Shown here: in pieces, positions 8,240 to 15,172 of the stretch
Layout of the letters: each line of letters starts with the position of its first letter
How positions within the stretch are numbered: position 1 is the first letter of the stretch
Source: Patescibacteria group bacterium
Lineage (GTDB): Bacteria; Patescibacteriota; Patescibacteriia; 2-12-FULL-60-25
Length of the DNA: 58,870 nt
NCBI GenBank assembly: GCA_018063105.1
Contig: JAGOQX010000004.1
Location: forward strand, 1-58,870
Direction of reading: 5' to 3'
Translations under genes and position numbers: made by a program
The notes under the pieces: generated by a model
Databases searched by the model: none
Told to the model about the DNA's origin: nothing
Seen by the model: only the letters and a program-made list of their open reading frames with translations

Positions 8240-8710
8240 ATGAAGCCGGTTGCCAAAAAACTATTTGCCGAGAACCGTAAGGCTCGACATGAGTACGAAG
8301 TCCTCGAAACCCATGAGGCTGGGTTAGTGCTAACTGGGCAGGAAGTACGGTCTATCCGAGAAGGTGGGGCAAAGCTGGATGGAGCCCATGTTGCCATCAG
8401 CCGAGGTGAAATGTGGCTGATTGGGGCGAATATCCGGCCATATAGCAATGCAGCCAAGCTCGAAGGCTATGATCCGGCCCGCAGCCGCAAGCTTCTGGTG
8501 CATCGAAGTGAAATGGAGGAGCTATTTGGCAAAACTCAGCAAAAAGGCTTGACATTGACCCCCTTCTCGTTGTATCCTTCGGGCCGACAGATCAAGCTCT
8601 CGTTTGCGCTTTGTAAAGGCCGAAAAGCCCATGATAAACGCGAACAATTAAAGAACCGCGATCTGGATCGCGACATTCACCGCCACATGCGTGGGGAAGA
8701 TGTCGATTAA
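8240..8710 (+). CDS. smpB: SsrA-binding protein SmpB
   Basis: The protein has 156 residues from the ATG at 8240. The OB-fold core is clear: NRKARHEYEVLETHEAGLVL, then TGQEVRSIREGGAKL, then MWLIGANIRPYSNA, then RKLLVHRSE, with a basic C-terminal tail KGRKAHDKREQLKNRDLDRD. SmpB binds the tRNA-like part of tmRNA and delivers it to stalled ribosomes. Its partner ssrA begins at the base after the smpB stop codon, so the two were probably transcribed together and separated by processing. A TTG at 8204 was not chosen because it lies in the -35 box. Confidence 0.96.
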   Translation: MKPVAKKLFAENRKARHEYEVLETHEAGLVLTGQEVRSIREGGAKLDGAHVAISRGEMWLIGANIRPYSNAAKLEGYDPARSRKLLVHRSEMEELFGKTQQKGLTLTPFSLYPSGRQIKLSFALCKGRKAHDKREQLKNRDLDRDIHRHMRGEDVD

Positions 8711-9113
8711 GGGGATGCCTAGTTTCGACGGACGTGGATCTTTTAACCTGCAGATTGAGCTGGGACCCCTCATAAAACGATCCCAATACACGACAACTGC
8801 CAACGTCATGTCCAAGGTAGAGGCCGCGATTGCTTCGGCATTCCGCGTCTCCTCACCTGCAATGGTTCTCGCTTAAACCTAAGCCGAGACCACGCTCCCC
8901 TACGATGCTGCCCGACAGCGCGGGACCGAGCGTCATATTTCGGGCTTGAGTACAGATCCTCGCATCCTATCTGTACTGACCTGGCGGATGCGGTAGACGC
9001 ACGTATTTCGTTCGCTCTCTAGCGCGCGCTCTCCATCCCATAAGCGAACTATATCTGTAGATGGTTACCTGGTTACGGCCCGGACGGGGGTGCAACTCCC
9101 CCCATCTCCACCA
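8711..9113 (+). ncRNA. ssrA: tmRNA (transfer-messenger RNA)
   Basis: The 5' end GGGGATG pairs with CATCTCC at 9103-9109 to form the 7-bp acceptor stem, followed by A and an encoded CCA (9111-9113). The conserved TTCGACGG follows the 5' stem. A T-arm (GGGGG, loop TGCAACT, CCCCC) precedes the acceptor. The loop has G where a U is nearly universal (UUCAA). The length, about 403 nt, is usual. The RNA rescues stalled ribosomes with SmpB and tags the product for proteolysis. The first base directly abuts the smpB stop. Confidence 0.95.
8799..8876 (+). other. tmRNA tag-peptide reading frame
   Basis: The frame from a GCC resume codon (8799) to TAA (8874-8876) encodes 25 residues, starting ANVMSK and ending PAMVLA. 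The resume codon is inferred from the usual Ala start and from the reading frame of the C-terminal Leu-Ala. The ending VLA differs from the common ALAA. Proteases of this cell (ClpC with ClpP, for example) would need to accept it. Confidence 0.7.
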
Positions 9114-9147
9114 CGTAAAAATCAATCTCCAAAACGATTTTTACGTG
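9112..9147 (+). terminator. Hairpin in the tmRNA trailer
   Basis: CACGTAAAAATC (9112-9123) and GATTTTTACGTG (9136-9147) are a perfect 12-bp inverted repeat beginning inside the CCA end. No T-run follows beyond the stem's own T5, so it may be a processing or stability element as well as a terminator. Confidence 0.6.
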
Positions 9148-9259
9148 CCCCGCGTATAGCGGCGTGGCCGCACGCGGCTTCTACGCCGTGGCGCAAAAGC
9201 ACTATTCACCTGGTGCGCTTTACGGGGCTCCCCGTTCGATTGATTCACGTGGCACAGCC
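9137..9259 (+). repeat. Structured trailer repeat, copy 1
   Basis: From TTTTTACGTGCCCCG to CACGTGGCACAGCC this stretch matches the reverse complement of 52964-53050, except for an extra 35-40-base GC-rich insert in this copy. Shared blocks include TGGCGCAA, ATTCAC, GGTGCGCTTTACGGGGC and TTCACGTGGCACAGCC. GCCCCG can pair with CGGGGC to close a hairpin. It fills the space between tmRNA and infC, and no gene was seen there. Confidence 0.7.
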
Positions 9260-9288
9260 ATGTAATGTAAAAAAACTCTTTCACTCTA

Positions 9289-9843
9289 ATGCGCATTCAT
9301 TATAAACGACGATTTACACAAAAACCTGTTGGCGCGGTATACCGTTTGAATCAACAAATTACCGTTCCAAAAGTTCGTGTGATCGATGATGAAGGCAAGT
9401 TTGTCGGCCTCCTCGACACCGAGGAAGCGATCAAACTCGCAGAAGCACGAGAACTGGACCTGGTAGAGGTCTCTCCAAAAGAAGATCCACCGGTGTGCAA
9501 GATTCTCGACTACGGCGCATTCAAATACCAAAAGGATAAAGAGATGCGAGCGCAAAAAGCGCACGCCAAGAAAGTCGAAGTCAAAGGCATTCGCCTGTCC
9601 GTCAAAATGGGTGAACACGATATCAACGTCAGAAAAGATCAGGCCATCGGGTTCCTTGAGGGCGGCGACAAACTCAAAATCGAAATCATCATGCGAGGCC
9701 GAGAAAAGGCCCACGGTGAAATTGCCACAGAGCGCATCAATGACTTCATCAAAAACATTGAAAAAACCTATCAACTCTTTATTGAACAACCCGTAACTCG
9801 ACAGGGCGGCGTCGTGTCAGCCATCGTCGGTCGCAAATCCTAA
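9289..9843 (+). CDS. infC: Translation initiation factor IF-3
   Basis: The protein has 184 residues with both IF-3 domains. The N-domain (GAVYRLNQQITVPKVRVIDD, GLLDTEEAIKLA) joins through a Lys-rich linker (YQKDKEMRAQKAHAKK) to a C-domain with KGIRLSVKMGEHDINVRKDQ and KIEIIMRGREKAH. IF-3 binds the 30S subunit, blocks premature 50S joining and proofreads initiation. The ATG at 9289 has no SD; ATT codons just downstream are alternative starts, as some infC genes use. It heads the canonical infC-rpmI-rplT operon. Confidence 0.96.
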   Translation: MRIHYKRRFTQKPVGAVYRLNQQITVPKVRVIDDEGKFVGLLDTEEAIKLAEARELDLVEVSPKEDPPVCKILDYGAFKYQKDKEMRAQKAHAKKVEVKGIRLSVKMGEHDINVRKDQAIGFLEGGDKLKIEIIMRGREKAHGEIATERINDFIKNIEKTYQLFIEQPVTRQGGVVSAIVGRKS

Positions 9844-9845
9844 CT

Positions 9846-10031
9846 ATGAAAACACACAAAGCAACAGCAAAGCGCGTGAGAATCACAAAGACCGGAAAGC
9901 TGATCAAGCGACACGGCGGACAAGACCACTTTAACAGCCGCGACGCCGGAAAGATCACCCGCAAGAAGCGCCGCGATCAAGATGTTTCCGCCGTCTACGT
10001 CCGAAGCATCAAAACGTTGATTGCTTCCTAA
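9846..10031 (+). CDS. rpmI: Ribosomal protein bL35
   Basis: The protein has 61 residues, very basic, with the L35 pattern MKTHKATAKRVRITKTGKL and RHGGQDHFNSRDAGKITRKKR. It lies two bases after infC and before rplT, in the usual order. It is a component of the large ribosomal subunit. Confidence 0.96.
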   Translation: MKTHKATAKRVRITKTGKLIKRHGGQDHFNSRDAGKITRKKRRDQDVSAVYVRSIKTLIAS

Positions 10032-10056
10032 TTCCCCACATCATCATTAACTGAAT

Positions 10057-10392
10057 ATGCCAAGAGTCAAACGTGGTACACACCACATCAAACGCCGAAA
10101 GAACATCCTCGCCCGAACAAAGGGCATGATGTGGGGACGCAAATCCAAGCTCACCCTCGCAAAGACCGCCGCCCTCAAAGCCGGCGTCAACGCCTACCGT
10201 GATCGCAAGTTGAAGAAGCGCGACAACCGCGCCGTCCAACAGGTCCGCATCGGGGCAGCTGCAAAGGAACTCGGAACCAGCTACAGCAAAGTTATCGGTG
10301 GTCTTCACAAGAAGCAGATCGGTTTGGACCGCAAAGTCCTCTCCATCATCGCCGACAAATACCCAGAAGTTTTCAAAAAGATTATCGCCTAA
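10057..10392 (+). CDS. rplT: Ribosomal protein bL20
   Basis: The protein has 111 residues. The long basic N-terminal helix (MPRVKRGTHHIKRRKNILAR) and the globular core (RVGAAAKELG-like RIGAAAKELGTSYSKVIGGL, LDRKVLSIIADKYPEVFKKI) are typical of L20. The protein is needed for early 50S assembly and in several bacteria represses its own operon. No obvious L20-binding mimic was identified here. The operon ends at the hairpin 10406-10441. Confidence 0.96.
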   Translation: MPRVKRGTHHIKRRKNILARTKGMMWGRKSKLTLAKTAALKAGVNAYRDRKLKKRDNRAVQQVRIGAAAKELGTSYSKVIGGLHKKQIGLDRKVLSIIADKYPEVFKKIIA

Positions 10393-10405
10393 CAGCGAGA
10401 AACAA

Positions 10406-10441
10406 AAAGACGCTCCAAAAAAAATTGGAGCGTCTTTTTTT
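10406..10441 (+). terminator. Terminator of infC-rpmI-rplT
   Basis: AAAGACGCTCCAA (10406-10418) pairs with TTGGAGCGTCTTT (10425-10437), with a run of seven T overlapping the stem end. It is symmetric but clearly oriented forward. Confidence 0.95.
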
Positions 10442-10443
10442 AT

Positions 10444-10453
10444 GTGGTATACT
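10444..10453 (+). promoter_or_regulatory. Extended -10 promoter GTGGTATACT
   Basis: TATACT at 10448-10453 with TG one base upstream lies 18 bases before the ATG at 10472, leaving a leader of about 12 bases. The same ten bases occur at 30251-30260. Confidence 0.6.
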
Positions 10454-10471
10454 TTTGCCAATACATTATAT

Positions 10472-11986
10472 ATGTCCAAATTCGATCTTCCTTCAAACGC
10501 CGCGAGAGAGCTCTCCACGTCAGAACAAAAACCAACAACACCAAAACGGAAACGACCGGACACCGCTGACCACATGCCGCGTGTTATTGTCCGCAAGGAA
10601 CCAGGCGTTGAAGAAAATGAACAACGGATTCGAGAACAGATTGCGCAAATCGGAAAATCTGAACGCATTAAGCAAGCTGAATCGATCATCAAAAAAGCAA
10701 AAAAGTTTTTTGAAAAATATGAGGGAATTGAAGGCAGTGCGGACCAAGAAGCTCTTCTCGGAGAACTCCAAAATGCACGTGAAGCCTTAGAAGAAGAGCG
10801 CACTGAAAAACTCACCGAAGAAGGAAGTCGCAACAAAGATCTTCTCAATAAAAACGCAGATCTTCATGCTGAACTCGTAGAGCTAATCGAGGTCGCTTCA
10901 AAAGACTCCTCTATCAGCTCATCTGCGTACCATGAGGTCAAAGGAAAGAAGGAGGAAAAGGAACGAGCAACAGGGAGAGTTGAAAACAAAAAAACGCTAG
11001 AAGTCTATCAACAACAAAAACAACAGGAATATACAAAGGCGAAATGGCAGACGTCTACACTGGCAGAGCTAGTTCACAAGGCATACGGGGTTGACCCTGC
11101 TGAAATCTCAACATTGAGCTACTGGCAACGCACGAAGATCAGCGCAAAAGATCTTTTGAATGGAAATTTGATCAGCAAATGGCGCGATGCATTACAAAAA
11201 GAAGATGCACTTGAAAGCGAGGTCAAATCATTTCCAAAAGAACGCATCGGATTCACATTCCCGACTGAAGAAAAAGTTAAAGAAACGCAGACCGCACGCG
11301 CACCGAAGCAAAAACGTGATGTCGAGTTAGGAGAAGTTATCGGCCAACAATACCCAGAACAGACCGGAGAGATCGAACTTCCTGGAGCAAAAGAAACGGC
11401 AAAGAGAATGCAGGATGCGGAAGATCTTGAACGAGCTGAATTCGAAGCTGAAAAGAAGAGCATTGCAAAAGCACGAAAAGAAGCAATTCAAGAAGCGTAC
11501 GAAGAAAAGATCAAACCACCAGCAGCCATTTTTGAGGCTGGCGAAAAGGCACGAAAAATTAATGAAGCCCGCTTCGAACAAGCGCGGCCGATGAGCATTG
11601 AAAAAGCGGCTGAACTTCTTCCGTATGCTTCACGTGTATGGGAGTTTGCTAACGAACAGATCAAGCAACACGAGAAAGATAAGAACGCAAAACGCGCACT
11701 CGCTCAGCTCGACATGGCTGACCCAACAGATAAACAAAACAATAGTGCAACAAAATATGTTTTCGCACTCGCTCGCCTTGCAGAAGCGCAGGAATCAGGC
11801 GATGCGAATCAGATTGCGATGACACAATCCATGCTTGATCAGCTGAATGATGCACTAGGCATTGATAGACGAAATAGTCTCATTGCAGCGGCACTTGCTG
11901 GAAAGTCAACATCATTTGAATCTAAGAGGAAGGCTGATGCAAAAGGATATGCAACAGCTGCGCGTGATCGAAAGGCTCGGTTCTAA
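10472..11986 (+). CDS. Long coiled-coil protein, cytoplasmic, unknown
   Basis: The protein has 504 residues from the ATG at 10472, which follows the promoter at 10444; the frame stays open upstream into rplT but that part is not coding. It is dominated by Glu/Lys/Ala helices: a coiled coil at about residues 45-190 (ERIKQAESIIKKAKKFFEKY, LEEERTEKLTEE), a middle globular patch (VHKAYGVDPAEISTLSYWQR) and further helices to the basic end KGYATAARDRKARF. There is no signal peptide or TM. No enzyme motif was seen. It could be structural or a scaffold. It stands alone between two terminators. Confidence 0.75.
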   Translation: MSKFDLPSNAARELSTSEQKPTTPKRKRPDTADHMPRVIVRKEPGVEENEQRIREQIAQIGKSERIKQAESIIKKAKKFFEKYEGIEGSADQEALLGELQNAREALEEERTEKLTEEGSRNKDLLNKNADLHAELVELIEVASKDSSISSSAYHEVKGKKEEKERATGRVENKKTLEVYQQQKQQEYTKAKWQTSTLAELVHKAYGVDPAEISTLSYWQRTKISAKDLLNGNLISKWRDALQKEDALESEVKSFPKERIGFTFPTEEKVKETQTARAPKQKRDVELGEVIGQQYPEQTGEIELPGAKETAKRMQDAEDLERAEFEAEKKSIAKARKEAIQEAYEEKIKPPAAIFEAGEKARKINEARFEQARPMSIEKAAELLPYASRVWEFANEQIKQHEKDKNAKRALAQLDMADPTDKQNNSATKYVFALARLAEAQESGDANQIAMTQSMLDQLNDALGIDRRNSLIAAALAGKSTSFESKRKADAKGYATAARDRKARF

Positions 11987-11995
11987 AAAGAACAT

Positions 11996-12029
11996 AAAAA
12001 ACACTCGGTACATGACCGAGTGTTTTTTA
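11996..12029. terminator. Bidirectional terminator between convergent genes
   Basis: ACACTCGGT (12001-12009) and ACCGAGTGT (12015-12023) are flanked by A6 on one side and T6 on the other. The hairpin serves the coiled-coil gene (plus) and thrS (minus). Confidence 0.93.
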
Positions 12030-12040
12030 TTTCTGTAATT

Positions 12041-13777
12041 TTACGTTCGCTCAATAATCCTCTTCAGCATCTCCCCACTCAACTCTTCAAATGACATCAT
12101 GCGTTGATCCTTCTCCCCTCTCCATCGAACGGTCAGCGGCTCGCCACTCGCTTCTTTGTCACCAACGACAAGCATGACTGGCGCCTTCAAACGTTCTGCA
12201 TTGCGAATCTTCTTTCCAACTGTCTCTGCCGTTTCATCAATCTCAATGCGCATGCCAGCAGCCTGAAGTTTCTCGGAAAGCTGACGCGCAAATTCGATGT
12301 GACGATCTGCAACAGGCAAGATCATCGCCTGGACCGGCGTCAGCCACAATGGGAATACACCGGCCGTGTGCTCAATCAAGATCGCCATGAATCGCTCGAG
12401 CGAACCCATGATCGCAGCGTGAATCATCACAATGCGCTCCTTGTCACCTTGTTCATTGATACAGGATAGATTGAATCGTTCCGGCATGCTCATATCAAGC
12501 TGAATCGTTGCAACCTGCCACTCGCGCCCAATGGCATCCTTTGCCATGAAGTCGAGTTTTGGTCCGTAGAACGCGGCTTCACCTGGACCGTCGTATGCGT
12601 CAGCATTCTTCTCCGTCGCAATCTCCCGCAACATGTTTTCGGCAAACACCCAGTTTGCGTCTTCACCAAGATATTTCTCCGGATGTTCTGGGTCGCGCAT
12701 GGACAAGCGAACTTTTAGCGTGAACCCAAACGCGCCGTAGAACTCATGGACAAAATCCCAAATCTTCAAAAATTCTTCTTTGACCTGAGACATTCGGCAA
12801 AACACATGCGCATCATCCTGCGTAAAACCACGGACACGAGACAGACCAGCGAGCTCGCCGGATTGTTCATCGCGGTAGCACATCGTTGTGTTTGCGTAAC
12901 GCTGTGGCAACTCACGATAGCTCCATTGCTTTCGAGCATAGATCTGCGTGTGATGCGGACAGTTCATTGGCTTCAATGCAAACTCATGCCCTTCACGCGA
13001 AATAATTTTGAACAGATCATCCTGATACTTCTCCCAATGCCCACTCGTCACGTATAAATCTTTTTTCGTGATGTGCGGAATTTCTACCCGCTCATATCCT
13101 TTTGCGCTGCGAAGACTCCAGACGAACTGATCAAGCAATGATCGGACGAGCGTTCCCTTTGGAGTCCAAAGCGGAAGACCGGCACCAACTAAATCAGAAA
13201 ATGTAAACAGGTCTAACGCAGGACCAAGAACCTTGTGATCACGCTTCTTCGCCTCTTCCAGCATCGTGAGATATGCGTCCAATTCTGCTTTCGTCTCAAA
13301 TGCGACGCCGTAAATGCGTGTCAGCTGGGCCTTGGCCTCATCACCGCGCCAATAGGCACCAGCAACTTTTGAAAGTTTAAATGATTGCGGATCAATCGTG
13401 TTCATTCCTTCGGTATGACCACCGCGACACAGGTCTGAAAATTTCCCCGAACGATAAAACGTCAGCGTCTGACCCTTTCCAGAAAATTCATCAATCAATT
13501 CAAGCTTATATGGATTTGACGCATACGCTTTCTTCGCATCATCTGTAGTCACCTCTTCACGATCAAATGATGTCCAGGTCGGCAAGATTTCGCGCATCTT
13601 GGCTTCGATCTTTGGAAGATCGTCCTCAGAGATCGGCTGACTAAATTCGAAATCATAATAAAACCCGTCATCGATTGCTGGACCGATGGTTCGTTTCGCA
13701 TCCGGCCACAGCTCCAACACGGCTGCTGCCAAGAGATGTGCCAACGAGTGGCGACGCTGCTGAAGAAGTTCTGACAT
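12041..13777 (-). CDS. thrS: Threonyl-tRNA synthetase lacking the TGS domain
   Basis: The protein has 578 residues, about 60 fewer than usual, because it begins directly at the editing domain (H10 and H14 of HSLAHLLA; DLCRGGH near residue 117, so the editing site is intact). The class II catalytic core follows (PLWTPKG, MNCPHHTQIY with the zinc Cys/His, TMCYRDEQSGE, RVRGFTQDDAHVF, IQLDMSMPERF, HAAIMGSLERFM), then the anticodon-binding domain (LPVADRHIEFA to MSFEELS). It charges tRNA-Thr. A T-box-like leader upstream suggests control by uncharged tRNA-Thr. Confidence 0.95.
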   Translation of the reverse strand: MSELLQQRRHSLAHLLAAAVLELWPDAKRTIGPAIDDGFYYDFEFSQPISEDDLPKIEAKMREILPTWTSFDREEVTTDDAKKAYASNPYKLELIDEFSGKGQTLTFYRSGKFSDLCRGGHTEGMNTIDPQSFKLSKVAGAYWRGDEAKAQLTRIYGVAFETKAELDAYLTMLEEAKKRDHKVLGPALDLFTFSDLVGAGLPLWTPKGTLVRSLLDQFVWSLRSAKGYERVEIPHITKKDLYVTSGHWEKYQDDLFKIISREGHEFALKPMNCPHHTQIYARKQWSYRELPQRYANTTMCYRDEQSGELAGLSRVRGFTQDDAHVFCRMSQVKEEFLKIWDFVHEFYGAFGFTLKVRLSMRDPEHPEKYLGEDANWVFAENMLREIATEKNADAYDGPGEAAFYGPKLDFMAKDAIGREWQVATIQLDMSMPERFNLSCINEQGDKERIVMIHAAIMGSLERFMAILIEHTAGVFPLWLTPVQAMILPVADRHIEFARQLSEKLQAAGMRIEIDETAETVGKKIRNAERLKAPVMLVVGDKEASGEPLTVRWRGEKDQRMMSFEELSGEMLKRIIERT

Positions 13778-13796
13778 AGAGGGAGAATTGATGAAT

Positions 13797-13942
13797 AAAA
13801 AATACCCGACGGTCCACCGAGCCTACCTCGGTCTCCATCGGGACGATCAGCCTAGGCTGACCGTGGTTCCACCCGCTTTCCCCGGCGTGTGCCGAGGCGC
13901 TTTTTCTTTGATTCTGCGTGGACCCTGGTTGGTAGCCAGTTC
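13797..13942 (-). promoter_or_regulatory. T-box-like leader of thrS with terminator
   Basis: The minus strand reads, in order: a small hairpin CTGG-CTACCAA-CCAG (13939-13925) whose loop contains the Thr codon ACC; a second hairpin CCTCGGC/GCCGGGG; the T-box-like sequence GCGGGTGGAACCACGG (13876-13861); a hairpin GGTCAGCC/GGCTGATC; and a terminator stem running into UAUUUUUU at 13797. The T-box segment ACGGTC can also pair with GACCGT in the 3' arm of the terminator, giving an alternative structure. The known class senses uncharged tRNA and controls termination. Stem I would be far shorter than usual. ACG in the flanking internal loop is another possible specifier. Confidence 0.65.
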
Positions 13943-13948
13943 GAGAAT

Positions 13949-13977
13949 ACAATACGCAACGCGACGATAAACGTCAA
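13949..13977 (-). promoter_or_regulatory. Promoter of thrS leader
   Basis: TTGACG (13977-13972), 17 bases, TATTGT (13954-13949) on the minus strand, immediately after the stop of the gene at 13984-15147. Confidence 0.65.
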
Positions 13978-13983
13978 CTCAGC

Positions 13984-15147
13984 CTATTCCACCACCACAT
14001 CTAACCGATCTTTTGTTGAAGGAATTTTATGAATCCAGGACGGTCGAATTTTAATGTCTACCGATTCAACACCATCCGTACCCATCAACTTTGTCTTTGC
14101 TTCTTCATCCGTTAAACCATAGATTGCCTCTTTTGAAAGTTGAGGACTCGTCACCGTTAAGCGAGAGGAGGCCTGCGCAGCAAGCGTGATGCGAGCCTTC
14201 TCTGCATTCAAATCAACGCTTTCAACGGTATACACGACGCGAGATGGATCATAGTCAAGAAGTTCACGACCTTCCGGAATTTTATCCTTGAGCTTCTGCC
14301 GAATGATCGCCTCCATATCCTTTGTTGGATAGTAGACCGCTGTGACATCTAATTTTGCTGAGGCGAGGAATTGATCTGCGGATTGACCAGGAGTCACATT
14401 ATTCTTTGAGTCTAGAACTTTCTGAACGTAGACAACGCTCCAATCACTTCCAACGCCAGCCTTCGCATCAAGCGCTTTCTTCGCCTGTTGGAATACGGTG
14501 TCTTGCAATGCCTGCTGCGACTGAGTCACTTCTCCAGCACTGACAATTTTTGCCGTTTGGGAACCACCCGTAAATCCGCTCACCGTTTCAGCGTAGATCC
14601 ATTTCTGTAAATCAATCCACAACCCAGGAATAGACAGCTTCGTACCCACTGGAAGTGCATAGCTCGCGCCGGCCGCGTCAGAGTGAGCCGTCACCAGAGC
14701 CGTTTCTTTGACACCGAGCGTCACGGTTTTATCAATACGGTAGAGTCGACCATCTGAGGTTAATAATCGCGTTTTTTGAACCAGAGTCTGAGGACGTGAA
14801 TAGTTATTGATAATCTTTACCGTTCCCTGAACAACCGAACCGACCGACGTTGCCGCCTGCGCGTTCACAGAAAATTCCTGAATTTTTTCAAACACATCAT
14901 GCACGACGCGTCCTTGAAGCTGTCCCTGCTGAGGATTTTTTGAAACCTCAATAAATGTATCAACATTCGCCGTATTTCGTTTCACCTTGATCGTCACGCG
15001 CGCGTGGACAGAAGAGACCCACAAGGCACCGATCACAACAACGATCGTCAATGCAAGAAAAGAGAATGCAATGTTTCGGTAGACCGCAGAAGAAGGCGGT
15101 GGCGAAAAATGACTACGACCGGTTGGACGCGAAGAACGGATGACCAT
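13984..15147 (-). CDS. Membrane-anchored extracytoplasmic protein, baseplate-J-like repeats suspected
   Basis: The protein has 387 residues with one TM (about 24-46) after a basic, Pro/Ser-rich cytoplasmic start. The exterior part has beta-rich stretches: VVQGTVKIINNYSRPQTLVQ, then KTRLLTSDGRLYRIDKTVTL and LPVGTKLSIPGLW. A helical segment and two further alpha/beta units follow. The GTVKIINNYS-type stretch resembles domains called baseplate J-like in patescibacterial annotations; this is recollection of family style, not a search result. A TATACT box 13 bases before the ATG points to its own promoter and a very short leader. Confidence 0.6.
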   Translation of the reverse strand: MVIRSSRPTGRSHFSPPPSSAVYRNIAFSFLALTIVVVIGALWVSSVHARVTIKVKRNTANVDTFIEVSKNPQQGQLQGRVVHDVFEKIQEFSVNAQAATSVGSVVQGTVKIINNYSRPQTLVQKTRLLTSDGRLYRIDKTVTLGVKETALVTAHSDAAGASYALPVGTKLSIPGLWIDLQKWIYAETVSGFTGGSQTAKIVSAGEVTQSQQALQDTVFQQAKKALDAKAGVGSDWSVVYVQKVLDSKNNVTPGQSADQFLASAKLDVTAVYYPTKDMEAIIRQKLKDKIPEGRELLDYDPSRVVYTVESVDLNAEKARITLAAQASSRLTVTSPQLSKEAIYGLTDEEAKTKLMGTDGVESVDIKIRPSWIHKIPSTKDRLDVVVE

Positions 15148-15172
15148 AAATCTTGGTCAAAGTATACCATAT

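Noticed and set aside
10298-10471. Upstream extension of the coiled-coil gene into rplT
   Set aside because: It would cross the rplT terminator and the GTGGTATACT promoter; the ATG at 10472 follows that promoter.
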